27,169 nt of DNA from a virus (IMGVR_UViG_3300021963_006787:1-27169), one strand, 5' to 3'; counted from the stretch's first letter, positions 15,752 to 23,607 are shown. Numbers and translations: made by a program. Notes: generated from the letters alone by a model not told the origin.

Positions 15752-15782
15752 CAAATATACGAAAAGTTTTTTAAAAAGCAAA
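15752..15782 (-). promoter_or_regulatory. Bacteroidota-type promoter of the clamp gene
   Basis: On the minus strand TTTG (15782-15779) is followed after 19 nt by TATATTTG (15759-15752), a full match to the Bacteroidota primary-sigma consensus (TTTG, about 19-21 nt, TAnnTTTG). The -33 box lies in the last codons of the polymerase gene. The expected start near 15745 leaves a leader of about 25 nt before the clamp ATG, with no Shine-Dalgarno site. This implies use of host RNA polymerase with its main sigma factor. Confidence 0.75.
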
Positions 15783-18332
15783 GAATTTCTTTGCCGTTTT
15801 TGTGTCATTTGATGCTTTTTGCCATTTTAGGGCGTTATAGAAATCATCTACTTTGTTTTCCAACTCCGCTTTATAAATCATATCTCTATCAACATATCTT
15901 TCTACGAAATCCATAATCTCTTTTGGGTCATTATAATCTTTGAATGCTACCGTATCTAATCCTAATGGATTCGTTTTAAGATATACCCACTTAACTTTAT
16001 CACCATCTCTAATTGGTTCATTCTTAAATGGACAATTAAAGAACTTTAATAATCGATTATAAGTGATACCAGCTTTAACATGGGCAGGTGTTCCTTTCTC
16101 AAAAGATGCAATTGATTCACCACCATCTCTCGTCCAAGTTCCTTTATCATATTTACTCAACTCTTTGATTGCCCCACCTTTTGCTATTTTATTAACTGGC
16201 AAATTAATCATATTGTTTTTAAATTCCAACAATTTAGTATCAACATAATCATTGTCTTTACCCATTAGAATATCTTTCAGCATAGCACTCATTTGTTCCT
16301 GAAATGCTTTGGGAAATGATGAACGAACTACATCCAATCCTTTAACATCTAACTTATCGCAAGGGATACCATTCTTTAATACCATCCATTGAGCGTATCT
16401 CTTCTTTGCTACCCAAAATCCTGCTTTACTGATATACTCTTTTTTAATTTCAAAACGATGTTTCTCTTTTGGAATAAAGAAGAACCTTTCTGCTAACATA
16501 TCGTAGAATGAGTTTAAGAATGTTTGAGTTTCTTCAGCAATAGTATTCACTTCTTCAGCCATTCTTTTTTCATCGAATTGCTTATATTCAGGGTATCTAT
16601 GCTTTACCAATGGTTCAGCCATCATATAGATTGAATCGGTATCGATGTACACATTGTAATCTTCTTTTGTACCCAACTCTTTCCAATATTTGATATTAGC
16701 CATTTCAGCAGTTTTCTTAATTACTACTTGTCCTGTCAGAGTTACTGCTTCAGCATTATCCACATCGTAGAAACGAAACGCAGGTAAACCTAACACACCA
16801 TACATTGAGTTCAAAAGAATCTTTTGTACCAACTGCCTTTTAGCATAGAATTCATATTTTTCAGTATCACCTTCCGTACCATATTTCTTTTCCAATTTAC
16901 GAAATTCAACACGCTTCTCAAACCAATCGTTTAGAATATCTGCAATTAAACCAGCTTTATCTTGTGTATAAAGAACTCCATTTGCGGCAACACCTAAATT
17001 ACTATCCTTAATGACTTCCTTCAATTCCTGAGTAGTATATTCGTATGTATCACCATCCTTACCTACTAACTTATATGTCGTATCTAATCCTTTAATATGT
17101 GCTTCTGCATCCCAATTCTGAATCTTACCAACTTTTGTTTCAGGACTAATATTCAGAGTCATAATGATTGATGGATATAGAGATGTTAAGTCCAAATCAT
17201 AAATCCAATCATACTTACCAACGATGGGTTCTTTTACATATGCTCCGATAAACTTCTCTTCGTTGTTATCTTTGAGAGCTTGCATTCTTTCTCTTCTATC
17301 TTTTGGTTTGTTTGTTGCAACCAACCCTTTCTTTTTAAGATAAGCTAAACAAGCACCTTCCAACCACTTTGAAGAGAATATGTAATCCTCATAAGGTACA
17401 TACCCTGCGTGACAAACGGCTCTACACAAATCAACGAATTGAAGTTTCTCATCCATTGCTACAACCAAGTCCACATCGACAATGTTATACTCAATGAATT
17501 TTTCCAAATCATTTTCAAACAAATCATCCAAACTTCCCTCATACTCAATCTTACCTCTACCTAATTCTTTAGTAGCAATATGATTTAAAGTATAAGATGC
17601 TTCCAATGTATAAGTGTATGTTTTATATAGATTAATATAATCCAAAATAGATACACCACCAAAACTCCACTTCTCTCTATATGGTGACCAGAAAGCCTGA
17701 CCTATTGGTGATAATCTTTTAGCATGTCCTTCTCCACATACATTTTTAATACGATTGTACAAATACGGAATATCAAAGAAATCTATATTCCAACCTGTTA
17801 AAATAGTTGGGTTAACTTCTTCATAATAATTAAGGAATGCAAGTAAGAGATTCTTCTCATTATCAAAAATGTGGACACTAACCTCTCTACCATCCTTATT
17901 AAATTGTTTGGCATTATTTTTAACTTTTCTTTCTTTATCTAATACGAATACATCATATAGTTTTGTTGAACCATCATGTGATGCTATCGCTGTTATTTCA
18001 TTTTGTGCAAATTGAGTATTTGGTAGACCTGATATCATTTCTACCTCAATATCAAATGTCATTGTTTTATGACCTGTTGATGGTAAATCTGAATCGTAAA
18101 TATCAACCAACACTCTTGTAGTTTCTGGAACATCCGATTCAAATAAATCATCTGCTTCATCTTTTTCCCACTTTGAAATACGAGTCAATTTATCACCATT
18201 CATTGAACGATATTGGCCATACGGGTCTTTCTTATACGCATATTTTCGGTATGGCATTGTTTGATACCCACTCTTATCATCCCACAAATGTATTAAATTT
18301 TTTGCTCTCTCGTAATAGATGTTTTGATACAT
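15771..18332 (-). CDS. 43: Family B DNA polymerase, gp43-like
   Basis: This encodes 853 residues (T4: 898). All main motifs are present. The 3'-5' exonuclease has TFDIEVE (92-98), LTGWNIDFFDIPY (178-190) and EYNIVDVD (281-288). The polymerase has DLDLTSLYPSII (379-390, motif A), QKILLNSMYGVLG (503-515, motif B) and VYIDTDSIYM (561-570, motif C with Asp564 and Asp566). The protein ends in TAKKFFAF, an aromatic tail like the clamp-binding peptide at the end of T4/RB69 gp43. Both proofreading and synthesis sites look intact. It follows the DUF4338-like gene by one base, so it is co-transcribed with the putative DNA-modification cassette. Confidence 0.98.
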   Translation of the reverse strand: MYQNIYYERAKNLIHLWDDKSGYQTMPYRKYAYKKDPYGQYRSMNGDKLTRISKWEKDEADDLFESDVPETTRVLVDIYDSDLPSTGHKTMTFDIEVEMISGLPNTQFAQNEITAIASHDGSTKLYDVFVLDKERKVKNNAKQFNKDGREVSVHIFDNEKNLLLAFLNYYEEVNPTILTGWNIDFFDIPYLYNRIKNVCGEGHAKRLSPIGQAFWSPYREKWSFGGVSILDYINLYKTYTYTLEASYTLNHIATKELGRGKIEYEGSLDDLFENDLEKFIEYNIVDVDLVVAMDEKLQFVDLCRAVCHAGYVPYEDYIFSSKWLEGACLAYLKKKGLVATNKPKDRRERMQALKDNNEEKFIGAYVKEPIVGKYDWIYDLDLTSLYPSIIMTLNISPETKVGKIQNWDAEAHIKGLDTTYKLVGKDGDTYEYTTQELKEVIKDSNLGVAANGVLYTQDKAGLIADILNDWFEKRVEFRKLEKKYGTEGDTEKYEFYAKRQLVQKILLNSMYGVLGLPAFRFYDVDNAEAVTLTGQVVIKKTAEMANIKYWKELGTKEDYNVYIDTDSIYMMAEPLVKHRYPEYKQFDEKRMAEEVNTIAEETQTFLNSFYDMLAERFFFIPKEKHRFEIKKEYISKAGFWVAKKRYAQWMVLKNGIPCDKLDVKGLDVVRSSFPKAFQEQMSAMLKDILMGKDNDYVDTKLLEFKNNMINLPVNKIAKGGAIKELSKYDKGTWTRDGGESIASFEKGTPAHVKAGITYNRLLKFFNCPFKNEPIRDGDKVKWVYLKTNPLGLDTVAFKDYNDPKEIMDFVERYVDRDMIYKAELENKVDDFYNALKWQKASNDTKTAKKFFAF

Positions 18333-18333
18333 A

Positions 18334-19560
18334 TTATCTTCCCACTTCTTTTAAATAGTTGTTTTTCATTTGTTCCCATGTCATTCCGATTGCATCTACA
18401 TAAAATAGAACTTCCGGTTTGATTTTACCCTCTTCAAACAATTTTTCATATCGTTTGATTGCTTTATCTTTCCACCATTTTACAGTGTACTCATTTCCTT
18501 TTGCAAATTTCTCTTTAAGAATTAAATCCTTTTCTTCGATTTTAGAACAAAGAAACTCATTACCATTCTCATACATTTGTGCAAAGTATACACCTCTTTG
18601 GAATCCATGGTCATAAGCGTTACCTTTGATACCCAACTCTTTAAAAATAGCCTGAATAATCTTTTGTTTAATTCCACTTACAGGTCCATTCTTTTCGTAT
18701 CCCATACTCTCACCATTTCTTTCTCTTTCTCTTGTGATATGTTGTTCATACCACTCCTTTTTATTTTCCTTTAACCATTGATGCCAAGGGTCATATACTT
18801 TATCATCGGGCTTTGTAGAAATCTTACCTTTAGATTCTCCCAATGTTTTGAAATGAGGAATACCATTGTATTGTGAGTGAATACCATATAGGGATGTTGT
18901 ACCTACTCCAATCAATGGATTATTATATTTCTTTTGCCAGTAATCTCTAACTTCAGGAGATGTTGCTAATGCGGCAATTAACTTACCGCCCAAAAAGTTA
19001 TATCCAAATGGTTGGGTTGATACGATGGTAGTTGCAATTGTAGTACAATTTAATTTACCATTCTTAAACTTATCTTCTTTTTGCCATCCAATATACTCAT
19101 CTCTTACACCCAACGATGTAATATCAGAACCTAAACAAATCTGTCCTAATATCTTCCCACTTACTCTATCTTTTACATAACACTTTACATTACGACCTGG
19201 ATTAGCTTGAAACTCCATAGTATGAATTAATCTACGAATCTCAGTCCAACGAGTAGATTGTTTAGCATCATCATCTACAATTTCTACATAAGGGTCTATT
19301 GCTTGTATTTCAGCAATAGTTAATTCCTTATTCATTATATCCGTAGGTTTCCACAACGAATCATAATGCGATTGCAACACAGGTAACTTTTTCATATTAC
19401 CAATTAAATCTTCGTTCCACTCCATCCACTTTTTGTAGAGAGTTTGTTCTTCAACTGACATTGTTCTTAGATAATCCAAGTTCTCAATGAACTTTCGTTT
19501 CATATCTTCGTAGTTGAATTCTTCTGCTTTGGCTGTTTCGCCGGTTTCCCAAAATTTCAT
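18334..19560 (-). CDS. DUF4338 / DruA-like protein
   Basis: This encodes 408 residues. The core is residues about 104-250: RRLIHTMEFQANPGRNVKCY (109-128), GKILGQICLGSDI (135-147), RDEYIGW (153-159), STQPFGYNFLGGKLIAAL (181-198) and FKTLGESKGKI (237-247). This order, with GRN.k..v.D...G.ilG...LgSD, then YIGW and tQPFGyNfLGGKL, agrees with DUF4338 proteins as I recall them, the family of DruA of the Druantia defence system. The core resembles a GNAT-like fold, as do the two Mom-like neighbours. The helical N-terminus and the Lys-rich C-terminal 150 residues are extra parts. A base-modification or DNA-handling role is inferred from position; biochemistry is unknown. Confidence 0.65.
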   Translation of the reverse strand: MKFWETGETAKAEEFNYEDMKRKFIENLDYLRTMSVEEQTLYKKWMEWNEDLIGNMKKLPVLQSHYDSLWKPTDIMNKELTIAEIQAIDPYVEIVDDDAKQSTRWTEIRRLIHTMEFQANPGRNVKCYVKDRVSGKILGQICLGSDITSLGVRDEYIGWQKEDKFKNGKLNCTTIATTIVSTQPFGYNFLGGKLIAALATSPEVRDYWQKKYNNPLIGVGTTSLYGIHSQYNGIPHFKTLGESKGKISTKPDDKVYDPWHQWLKENKKEWYEQHITRERERNGESMGYEKNGPVSGIKQKIIQAIFKELGIKGNAYDHGFQRGVYFAQMYENGNEFLCSKIEEKDLILKEKFAKGNEYTVKWWKDKAIKRYEKLFEEGKIKPEVLFYVDAIGMTWEQMKNNYLKEVGR

Positions 19561-19564
19561 ATTG

Positions 19565-19597
19565 TAAATATACTAAAAATATTCGATATTACCAAAA
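19565..19597 (-). promoter_or_regulatory. Possible promoter before the DUF4338/polymerase genes
   Basis: On the minus strand TTTTG (19597-19593) is followed after 20 nt by TATATTTA (19572-19565), one mismatch from the Bacteroidota TAnnTTTG box. It overlaps the end of the second Mom-like gene and the 28-nt gap before the DUF4338-like gene. If real, transcription would begin almost at the ATG (19560), giving a very short leader and a route to express the polymerase without the Mom genes. Confidence 0.4.
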
Positions 19598-20389
19598 TTT
19601 AGTTGTTATTTCGTTTTCAGGCGATATCGTAGTGTGGTGTGTAATTCCTTTATTATATTCTCTTGTATCCTTTGGATAAGGTTTAATTTCATGCTTTAAT
19701 CGTTTGATTAAATCTTTCTTTTCTTTCTTATCTTGTGCAAGAATCTGAATGTATCTATGTTTAGGTGGTTCTTCTCTTCTCCAAAACTCTTTGTAGCCCT
19801 CTTTACCAATTTCTTTTCTAAGATGTTCTAAGTTACCACTACCCCAATTATTGAATACACTTCTACTATGAATCCATTTGTAAGGATTGTTAGATAATGA
19901 AATACCATAATTTGGCATTAAGGCGATATCAGTATTTAACCCCTGATAAATCCAATTGGTTGCTTGGTAAATACCTCCTAAATGGTCTTGTCCGTTATCG
20001 GCGTATGAAAGGAGTACTTTAATATTCTTATCGTTCTCCCTAAACCATTTAAATGATTGTCCTAATGCATATGATTCTATATTAGCACCATATCCATCAT
20101 CACAATAAAGACGAGTAAGTTCTAAAATATTATCTTTTGTAAGTCCTTCACAAACTGATGTAGATGCTCTTGCTCCAACGGGGAATCCATAGATTAAACA
20201 ACCTATGAGTTTACTATCTCCGAATTGATTTTCGGATTCAGTTTTATAATATATGCCTAATGCATATCTACACATTGTCCAAGCGTGAGTATAATGTTTT
20301 TTAACAATTATATCTTTCGCTATATCTTTTGAAATTGGTGATAGATATACTTTCGATACATCACAATATAACTTATTAGCTTCTTTCAA
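19589..20389 (-). CDS. Mom-family DNA-modification protein (second copy)
   Basis: This encodes 266 residues. It matches the Mom adenine-modification family: AKDIIVKKHYTHAW (24-37), KLIGCLIYGFPVG (60-72), LELTRLYCDDGYGANIES (89-106) and LLSYADNGQDHLGGIYQATN (126-145), then KHRY near the C-terminus. Mu Mom has a GNAT-like fold and converts adenine in DNA to an N6-acylated (methylcarbamoyl) form that blocks restriction enzymes. This copy retains the SYxD and H..G.IYQAtNW signatures. It begins with TTG (20389-20387), since the N-terminus MKExNKLYCDxSK aligns with the first copy and no ATG is available before residue 39. The start overlaps that gene by 14 nt. It has a longer, His/Thr-rich tail than its partner. 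Confidence 0.82.
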   Translation of the reverse strand: MKEANKLYCDVSKVYLSPISKDIAKDIIVKKHYTHAWTMCRYALGIYYKTESENQFGDSKLIGCLIYGFPVGARASTSVCEGLTKDNILELTRLYCDDGYGANIESYALGQSFKWFRENDKNIKVLLSYADNGQDHLGGIYQATNWIYQGLNTDIALMPNYGISLSNNPYKWIHSRSVFNNWGSGNLEHLRKEIGKEGYKEFWRREEPPKHRYIQILAQDKKEKKDLIKRLKHEIKPYPKDTREYNKGITHHTTISPENEITTKFW

Positions 20390-21137
20390 TTGGTTCTAAT
20401 TTATAAATTTCTTCAATAAATTCCTCTTTTGCTTTTGGATATGGTAATGATGGATACTTCAAAGATTTTAATAACTTCTTTCTCTCTCTACCACTCAAAA
20501 GTATATAAACATAACGATGTTTTCTCGGTTCTTTTTTAATCCAAAATGGTAACGATACCATCGTTTGAATTATCTTTGGGTCATTAGTACCATATCTTAC
20601 GAATGATGTTCTACTATGATGCCACTCTTCATCTTCTTTCCACTTAAAACTCCAACTATCATTTGGTCTGATTCTATTTCCCTGATATATCCAATTTGTT
20701 GCTTGATATACAGTTCCTAAATGACCTGCTTTTGGGTCTGAATACGATACTAATGCTTTAATGTGTGGTGCGTTTTCTCTTAACCATTCAAATGATTTAC
20801 CAACAAACCAACTTTCAATATTACTACCATATCCATCAAATACAAATAAACGGGTAAGTTCTAAAACCTCCGTTCTATCTAATAGTTCCGAAATGGATGC
20901 GCCGGAGTGTCTACCAACCGGGTCACCATAACATGCTACTCCAATAAGTTTTTCGTTTATTCCACCAAAAAATTTGTGCTCATCATTGGAAACATAAAAC
21001 AAACCAATAGCATAAGATACCTTCGTCCATATCCCACTATAATGGTTATTGATGATGATATCTTTTGCTACATTTTTGTTTACTTGTCTTACGACTAATT
21101 TTGATGTATCACAATATAACTTATTTAATTCTTTCAT
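20376..21137 (-). CDS. Mom-family DNA-modification protein (first copy)
   Basis: This encodes 253 residues of the same family as the next gene, about half identical by eye over the first 150 residues. Motifs: AKDIIINNHYSGIW (24-37, His32), KLIGVACYGDPVG (63-75), LELTRLFVFDGYGSNIES (92-109), LVSYSDPKAGHLGTVYQATN (129-148, Asp134, His139), then WIYQG and KHRYVYILL. The family acts on adenine in DNA and protects phage genomes from host restriction (knowledge from phage Mu Mom). It starts with ATG, 17 nt inside the small HTH gene. Whether both copies are active, or form a heterodimer, is unknown. The C-terminal LKYPSLPYPK fits the usual family end. Confidence 0.82.
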   Translation of the reverse strand: MKELNKLYCDTSKLVVRQVNKNVAKDIIINNHYSGIWTKVSYAIGLFYVSNDEHKFFGGINEKLIGVACYGDPVGRHSGASISELLDRTEVLELTRLFVFDGYGSNIESWFVGKSFEWLRENAPHIKALVSYSDPKAGHLGTVYQATNWIYQGNRIRPNDSWSFKWKEDEEWHHSRTSFVRYGTNDPKIIQTMVSLPFWIKKEPRKHRYVYILLSGRERKKLLKSLKYPSLPYPKAKEEFIEEIYKLEPIERS

Positions 21138-21321
21138 ACGGCCACTTTATCATGTGTGTCCATGTTTGATTCGTAACTATTTTTTTAATGTTAGCAGGAG
21201 ATACTTTGTAGTTCCTAGCAATAACATTAATATTCCTATGACCTACTTTGTATAGTTCTCTGATTTGCAATATCTGCTCTTCAGTCAATTTGTGCATTGG
21301 ATGCGCTTCTCCTCTTAACAT
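21121..21321 (-). CDS. Small HTH protein like the tail of an HNH endonuclease
   Basis: The ATG at 21321-21319 gives 66 residues: MLRGEAHPMHKLTEEQILQI, then RELYKVGHRNINVIARNYKV and a final helix ending near TWTHM. The RGE.HP.xKLTEEQ...IR.LY pattern, then a helix-turn-helix and a final W, is that of the DNA-binding tail common in phage HNH homing endonucleases. The HNH nuclease part itself is absent, and the region upstream has no in-frame remnant. It may be a stand-alone DNA-binding protein or a relic left by a lost homing gene. A GTG at 21354 would add 11 residues, but these lie in the promoter-like region. Its end overlaps the first Mom-like gene by 17 nt. Confidence 0.6.
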   Translation of the reverse strand: MLRGEAHPMHKLTEEQILQIRELYKVGHRNINVIARNYKVSPANIKKIVTNQTWTHMIKWPYERIK

Positions 21322-21325
21322 AACT

Positions 21326-21357
21326 CTAATATAACACTTTTTTTTGACAATCACAAA
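21326..21357 (-). promoter_or_regulatory. Possible promoter before the HTH/Mom cassette
   Basis: On the minus strand TTTG (21357-21354) is followed after 20 nt by TATATTAG (21333-21326), one mismatch from the Bacteroidota TAnnTTTG box. It lies in the 42-nt gap after the thioredoxin gene. Transcription would begin near 21319, at the ATG chosen for the small HTH gene, implying a leaderless message or use of the internal Met (MHKL), which has AGGAG 11 nt before it. Confidence 0.42.
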
Positions 21358-21363
21358 TTTATT

Positions 21364-21627
21364 TTATTTTAGTGATTCATTGATTGCATTTACATACGCC
21401 ATTTTAGATGATGCGCCAGTAAATCTTTCTACTTCTTTACCATCCTTTACAATAATTACCGTTGGAACTGAACGAATACCATATTGAGTTGCCTCATCAT
21501 ATGCCTCATCTACATCATAATCTTCAAACTTTACATTTGAAAACTGACCTTTGATTTCGTTCATTACTGGAGCCAATGCTCTGCATGGTCCACACCATGC
21601 TGCACTAAATTTCTTTACCGTTACCAT
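21364..21627 (-). CDS. Thioredoxin
   Basis: This encodes 87 residues. SAAWCGPCRALAPVM (8-22) holds the redox pair Cys12 and Cys15 in the standard CGPC setting, and IRSVPTVIIVKDGKEVERFT (51-70) has the cis-proline (Pro55) next to the active site. It is shorter than cellular thioredoxins (about 105), lacking the first strand and helix, a compact form common in phages. It follows the NrdA gene by two genes and so probably reduces the CxxC at the end of NrdA to support deoxynucleotide synthesis. It could also be a polymerase partner, as host thioredoxin is for T7, but nothing here shows that. The ATG lies 23 nt inside the preceding gene. Confidence 0.95.
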   Translation of the reverse strand: MVTVKKFSAAWCGPCRALAPVMNEIKGQFSNVKFEDYDVDEAYDEATQYGIRSVPTVIIVKDGKEVERFTGASSKMAYVNAINESLK

Positions 21628-21796
21628 AATCTTTAATTTTATTTTTTCCTCTTAATTTTTGAATCAATTTGTGTTCTCTTACTTGCTTAATCTTTTTACT
21701 TAACCAACTCTCATTTTCTTCTACTCTATTCAACTTTTTTTGTAATTGGTGTAATTTCTTAGCCACCTTACCTTTGTCGATTTTCTTCTCACTCAT
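21605..21796 (-). CDS. Small basic coiled-coil protein
   Basis: The ATG at 21796-21794 gives 63 residues, 19 nt after the nrdA stop. The sequence is rich in Lys, Glu and Gln, with KKLHQLQKKLNRVEENESWL followed by SKKIKQVREHKLIQKLRG, which suggests one long amphipathic helix or coiled coil with a net positive charge. There is no cysteine, membrane segment or recognised motif. A GTG at 21826 would add ten residues and an 11-nt overlap with nrdA, but the ATG start is favoured. It lies between nrdA and thioredoxin, so it is co-expressed with the reductase; any direct role in it is a guess. Confidence 0.6.
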   Translation of the reverse strand: MSEKKIDKGKVAKKLHQLQKKLNRVEENESWLSKKIKQVREHKLIQKLRGKNKIKDYGNGKEI

Positions 21797-21815
21797 AGTA
21801 TTAGTTTTTAATTGT

Positions 21816-23597
21816 TTAACCTTCACAACTTACACATTCCGGGTCCATTGCTTTTGCTGCAATATCTCCTCTTAAAACTGATTCGGTTCTCATATAATAT
21901 AAAGTTTTTACTCCTTGCTTCCAAGCTTCCAAATGAACCTGATTAATCCACTTAGGGTCAGCCGTTGCAGGGAATGCTAAGTTTAGAGAAACTGCCTGGT
22001 CGATATATTGTTGTCTTACACCTGCTTGTCTTACTAAATCTAACTGATTAATTTCTTTGAATGTTTTGAATACATCTTTAACTGAACTACATCTATGTGC
22101 TCTTTCATCAATTGATACTTCTTTACATTCAATTAATTTTCCTTGTGAAAAACACCAATCATCTAAAAAGTCCAAATCTTGTACTGAACCACCATCTGCA
22201 AGTATTTTATCCCACACTTCTTTGGTGTTTTTATTCATTTTCTTTAACACTTTCTCCAACTCTGGATTCTTACGAATAAATGTACCCTTTGATGTTTGTT
22301 CCGTAAATACATTTGCTGCCCAAGGTTCAATACCACTACTAACATTACCACTCAACTTAGAGTTTGATACCGTAGGTGCTACTGCTCTTAGGTGTGTGTT
22401 TCTGAATCCACTTTCTTTACACCACAATGGTTCACCATATTCAGATGCTAAATCTCTACTTGCTCTTTCAGATTCAATCTTCATTTGAGAGAAAATCTTA
22501 CGAGTTTCAAATTGAGCTTGCAATCCTTCGAATGGTAATCCTTTTTGTTGTAAGTAAGTGTGCCATCCCAATACACCTAATCCTAATGCTCTACCTCTTT
22601 CTGCTGAACGAACTGAATTCTCAAATCCTTTCATATTCTTAGCTCTTTGTAAGAATTCTTCTAATACACCATCTAAGAAAATAGTAGATGTATAAACTAA
22701 ATCAGTATCTTTCCACTCATCATACTTTGCTAAGTTTAGGGAACTCAAACAACAAACGAATGAATGTTGTTCATCGGTATGTAAAACGATTTCAGAACAA
22801 ATGTTAGTCATATGTACTTTTAATCCGTTCTTCTTATACATTTCAGGATTTGCTTTGTTTACATTTCCTTTATACATAATATAAGGTTCACCCGTTGCTT
22901 TACGCTTCTGAAGTAACTTACCCCATTTTCTACGGGCTTCAGTATCACCTTCTTCAACCTTCTTCATAAATCTATCACTAACTACAACACATTGATGTAA
23001 GTTAAGTGATTGTCGATTCACATCACCTTTAGGTTCTCTGATTTCTAAAAAATCTTCAAAATCCTTATGTTCGATTTTAATGTTTACCGATGCTGCTCCT
23101 CTACGAACACTACCCTGATTGGTTGCAAGTATCGTAGAATCGTAGATTTTTGCAAATGGTACAATACCATCGCTCGTTCCGTTGCCGGTGATTTTAGAAC
23201 CTGCAGGTCGTATCATATTGATACCAATACCAACACCACCACCATGCTTTGCTAACAGCATTAATTCTAAATTCTTTGAACCAATCTCATAGATACTATC
23301 ACCAACATCAATACCGAAGCATGAAATTGGTAATCCTCTATCGGTACCTGTGTTTGCTAATACAGGCGTTGCTAAACACAACCAACCTTTCCAAATGTAA
23401 TCAAAGAACTTTGTTGCTAATTGTGGTTTATCCAATCTCTTAGCAACTGCCGTAGCAACTCTCCAATATGCATCTTTTGGCTTTTCTCCAGCTTGTAAAT
23501 ATGTTTTGGATATAGTTTTTACATATATCTCATTATTTCCCCAATGTGGGAAATCAACATCTACTTCCCATCCGTATTCTTCTCCGTAATTTTTCAT
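21816..23597 (-). CDS. nrdA: Ribonucleotide reductase large subunit, class I
   Basis: This encodes 593 residues. The catalytic motif TNICSEI (264-270) has Asn265, Cys267 (thiyl radical) and Glu269. Cys93 in PISCFG and Cys282/Cys283 in FVCCLSSLN provide the redox pair. LYYMRTES (566-573) contains the two tyrosines of the radical path, and the end CVSC (588-591) is the flexible thiol relay that thioredoxin reduces. The protein is shorter than E. coli NrdA (761) and starts without an N-terminal ATP-cone, so the usual dATP off-switch of overall activity appears absent. It converts ribonucleotides to deoxynucleotides with NrdB, encoded 10 nt upstream. No intein or group I intron interrupts it. Confidence 0.96.
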   Translation of the reverse strand: MKNYGEEYGWEVDVDFPHWGNNEIYVKTISKTYLQAGEKPKDAYWRVATAVAKRLDKPQLATKFFDYIWKGWLCLATPVLANTGTDRGLPISCFGIDVGDSIYEIGSKNLELMLLAKHGGGVGIGINMIRPAGSKITGNGTSDGIVPFAKIYDSTILATNQGSVRRGAASVNIKIEHKDFEDFLEIREPKGDVNRQSLNLHQCVVVSDRFMKKVEEGDTEARRKWGKLLQKRKATGEPYIMYKGNVNKANPEMYKKNGLKVHMTNICSEIVLHTDEQHSFVCCLSSLNLAKYDEWKDTDLVYTSTIFLDGVLEEFLQRAKNMKGFENSVRSAERGRALGLGVLGWHTYLQQKGLPFEGLQAQFETRKIFSQMKIESERASRDLASEYGEPLWCKESGFRNTHLRAVAPTVSNSKLSGNVSSGIEPWAANVFTEQTSKGTFIRKNPELEKVLKKMNKNTKEVWDKILADGGSVQDLDFLDDWCFSQGKLIECKEVSIDERAHRCSSVKDVFKTFKEINQLDLVRQAGVRQQYIDQAVSLNLAFPATADPKWINQVHLEAWKQGVKTLYYMRTESVLRGDIAAKAMDPECVSCEG

Positions 23598-23607
23598 AAC
23601 TTATAAT

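Noticed and set aside
18334-19560. Complete Druantia defence system
   Set aside because: Only a DruA-like protein is seen; no DruB-E or large helicase genes are next to it.
21322-21354. GTG start at 21354 for the small HTH gene
   Set aside because: The 11 added residues do not match the family pattern and would overlap the promoter-like boxes; ATG at 21321 is favoured.
21797-21826. GTG start at 21826 for the small coiled-coil gene
   Set aside because: An in-frame ATG 30 nt later, 19 nt after nrdA, gives a simpler start; the choice is not certain.
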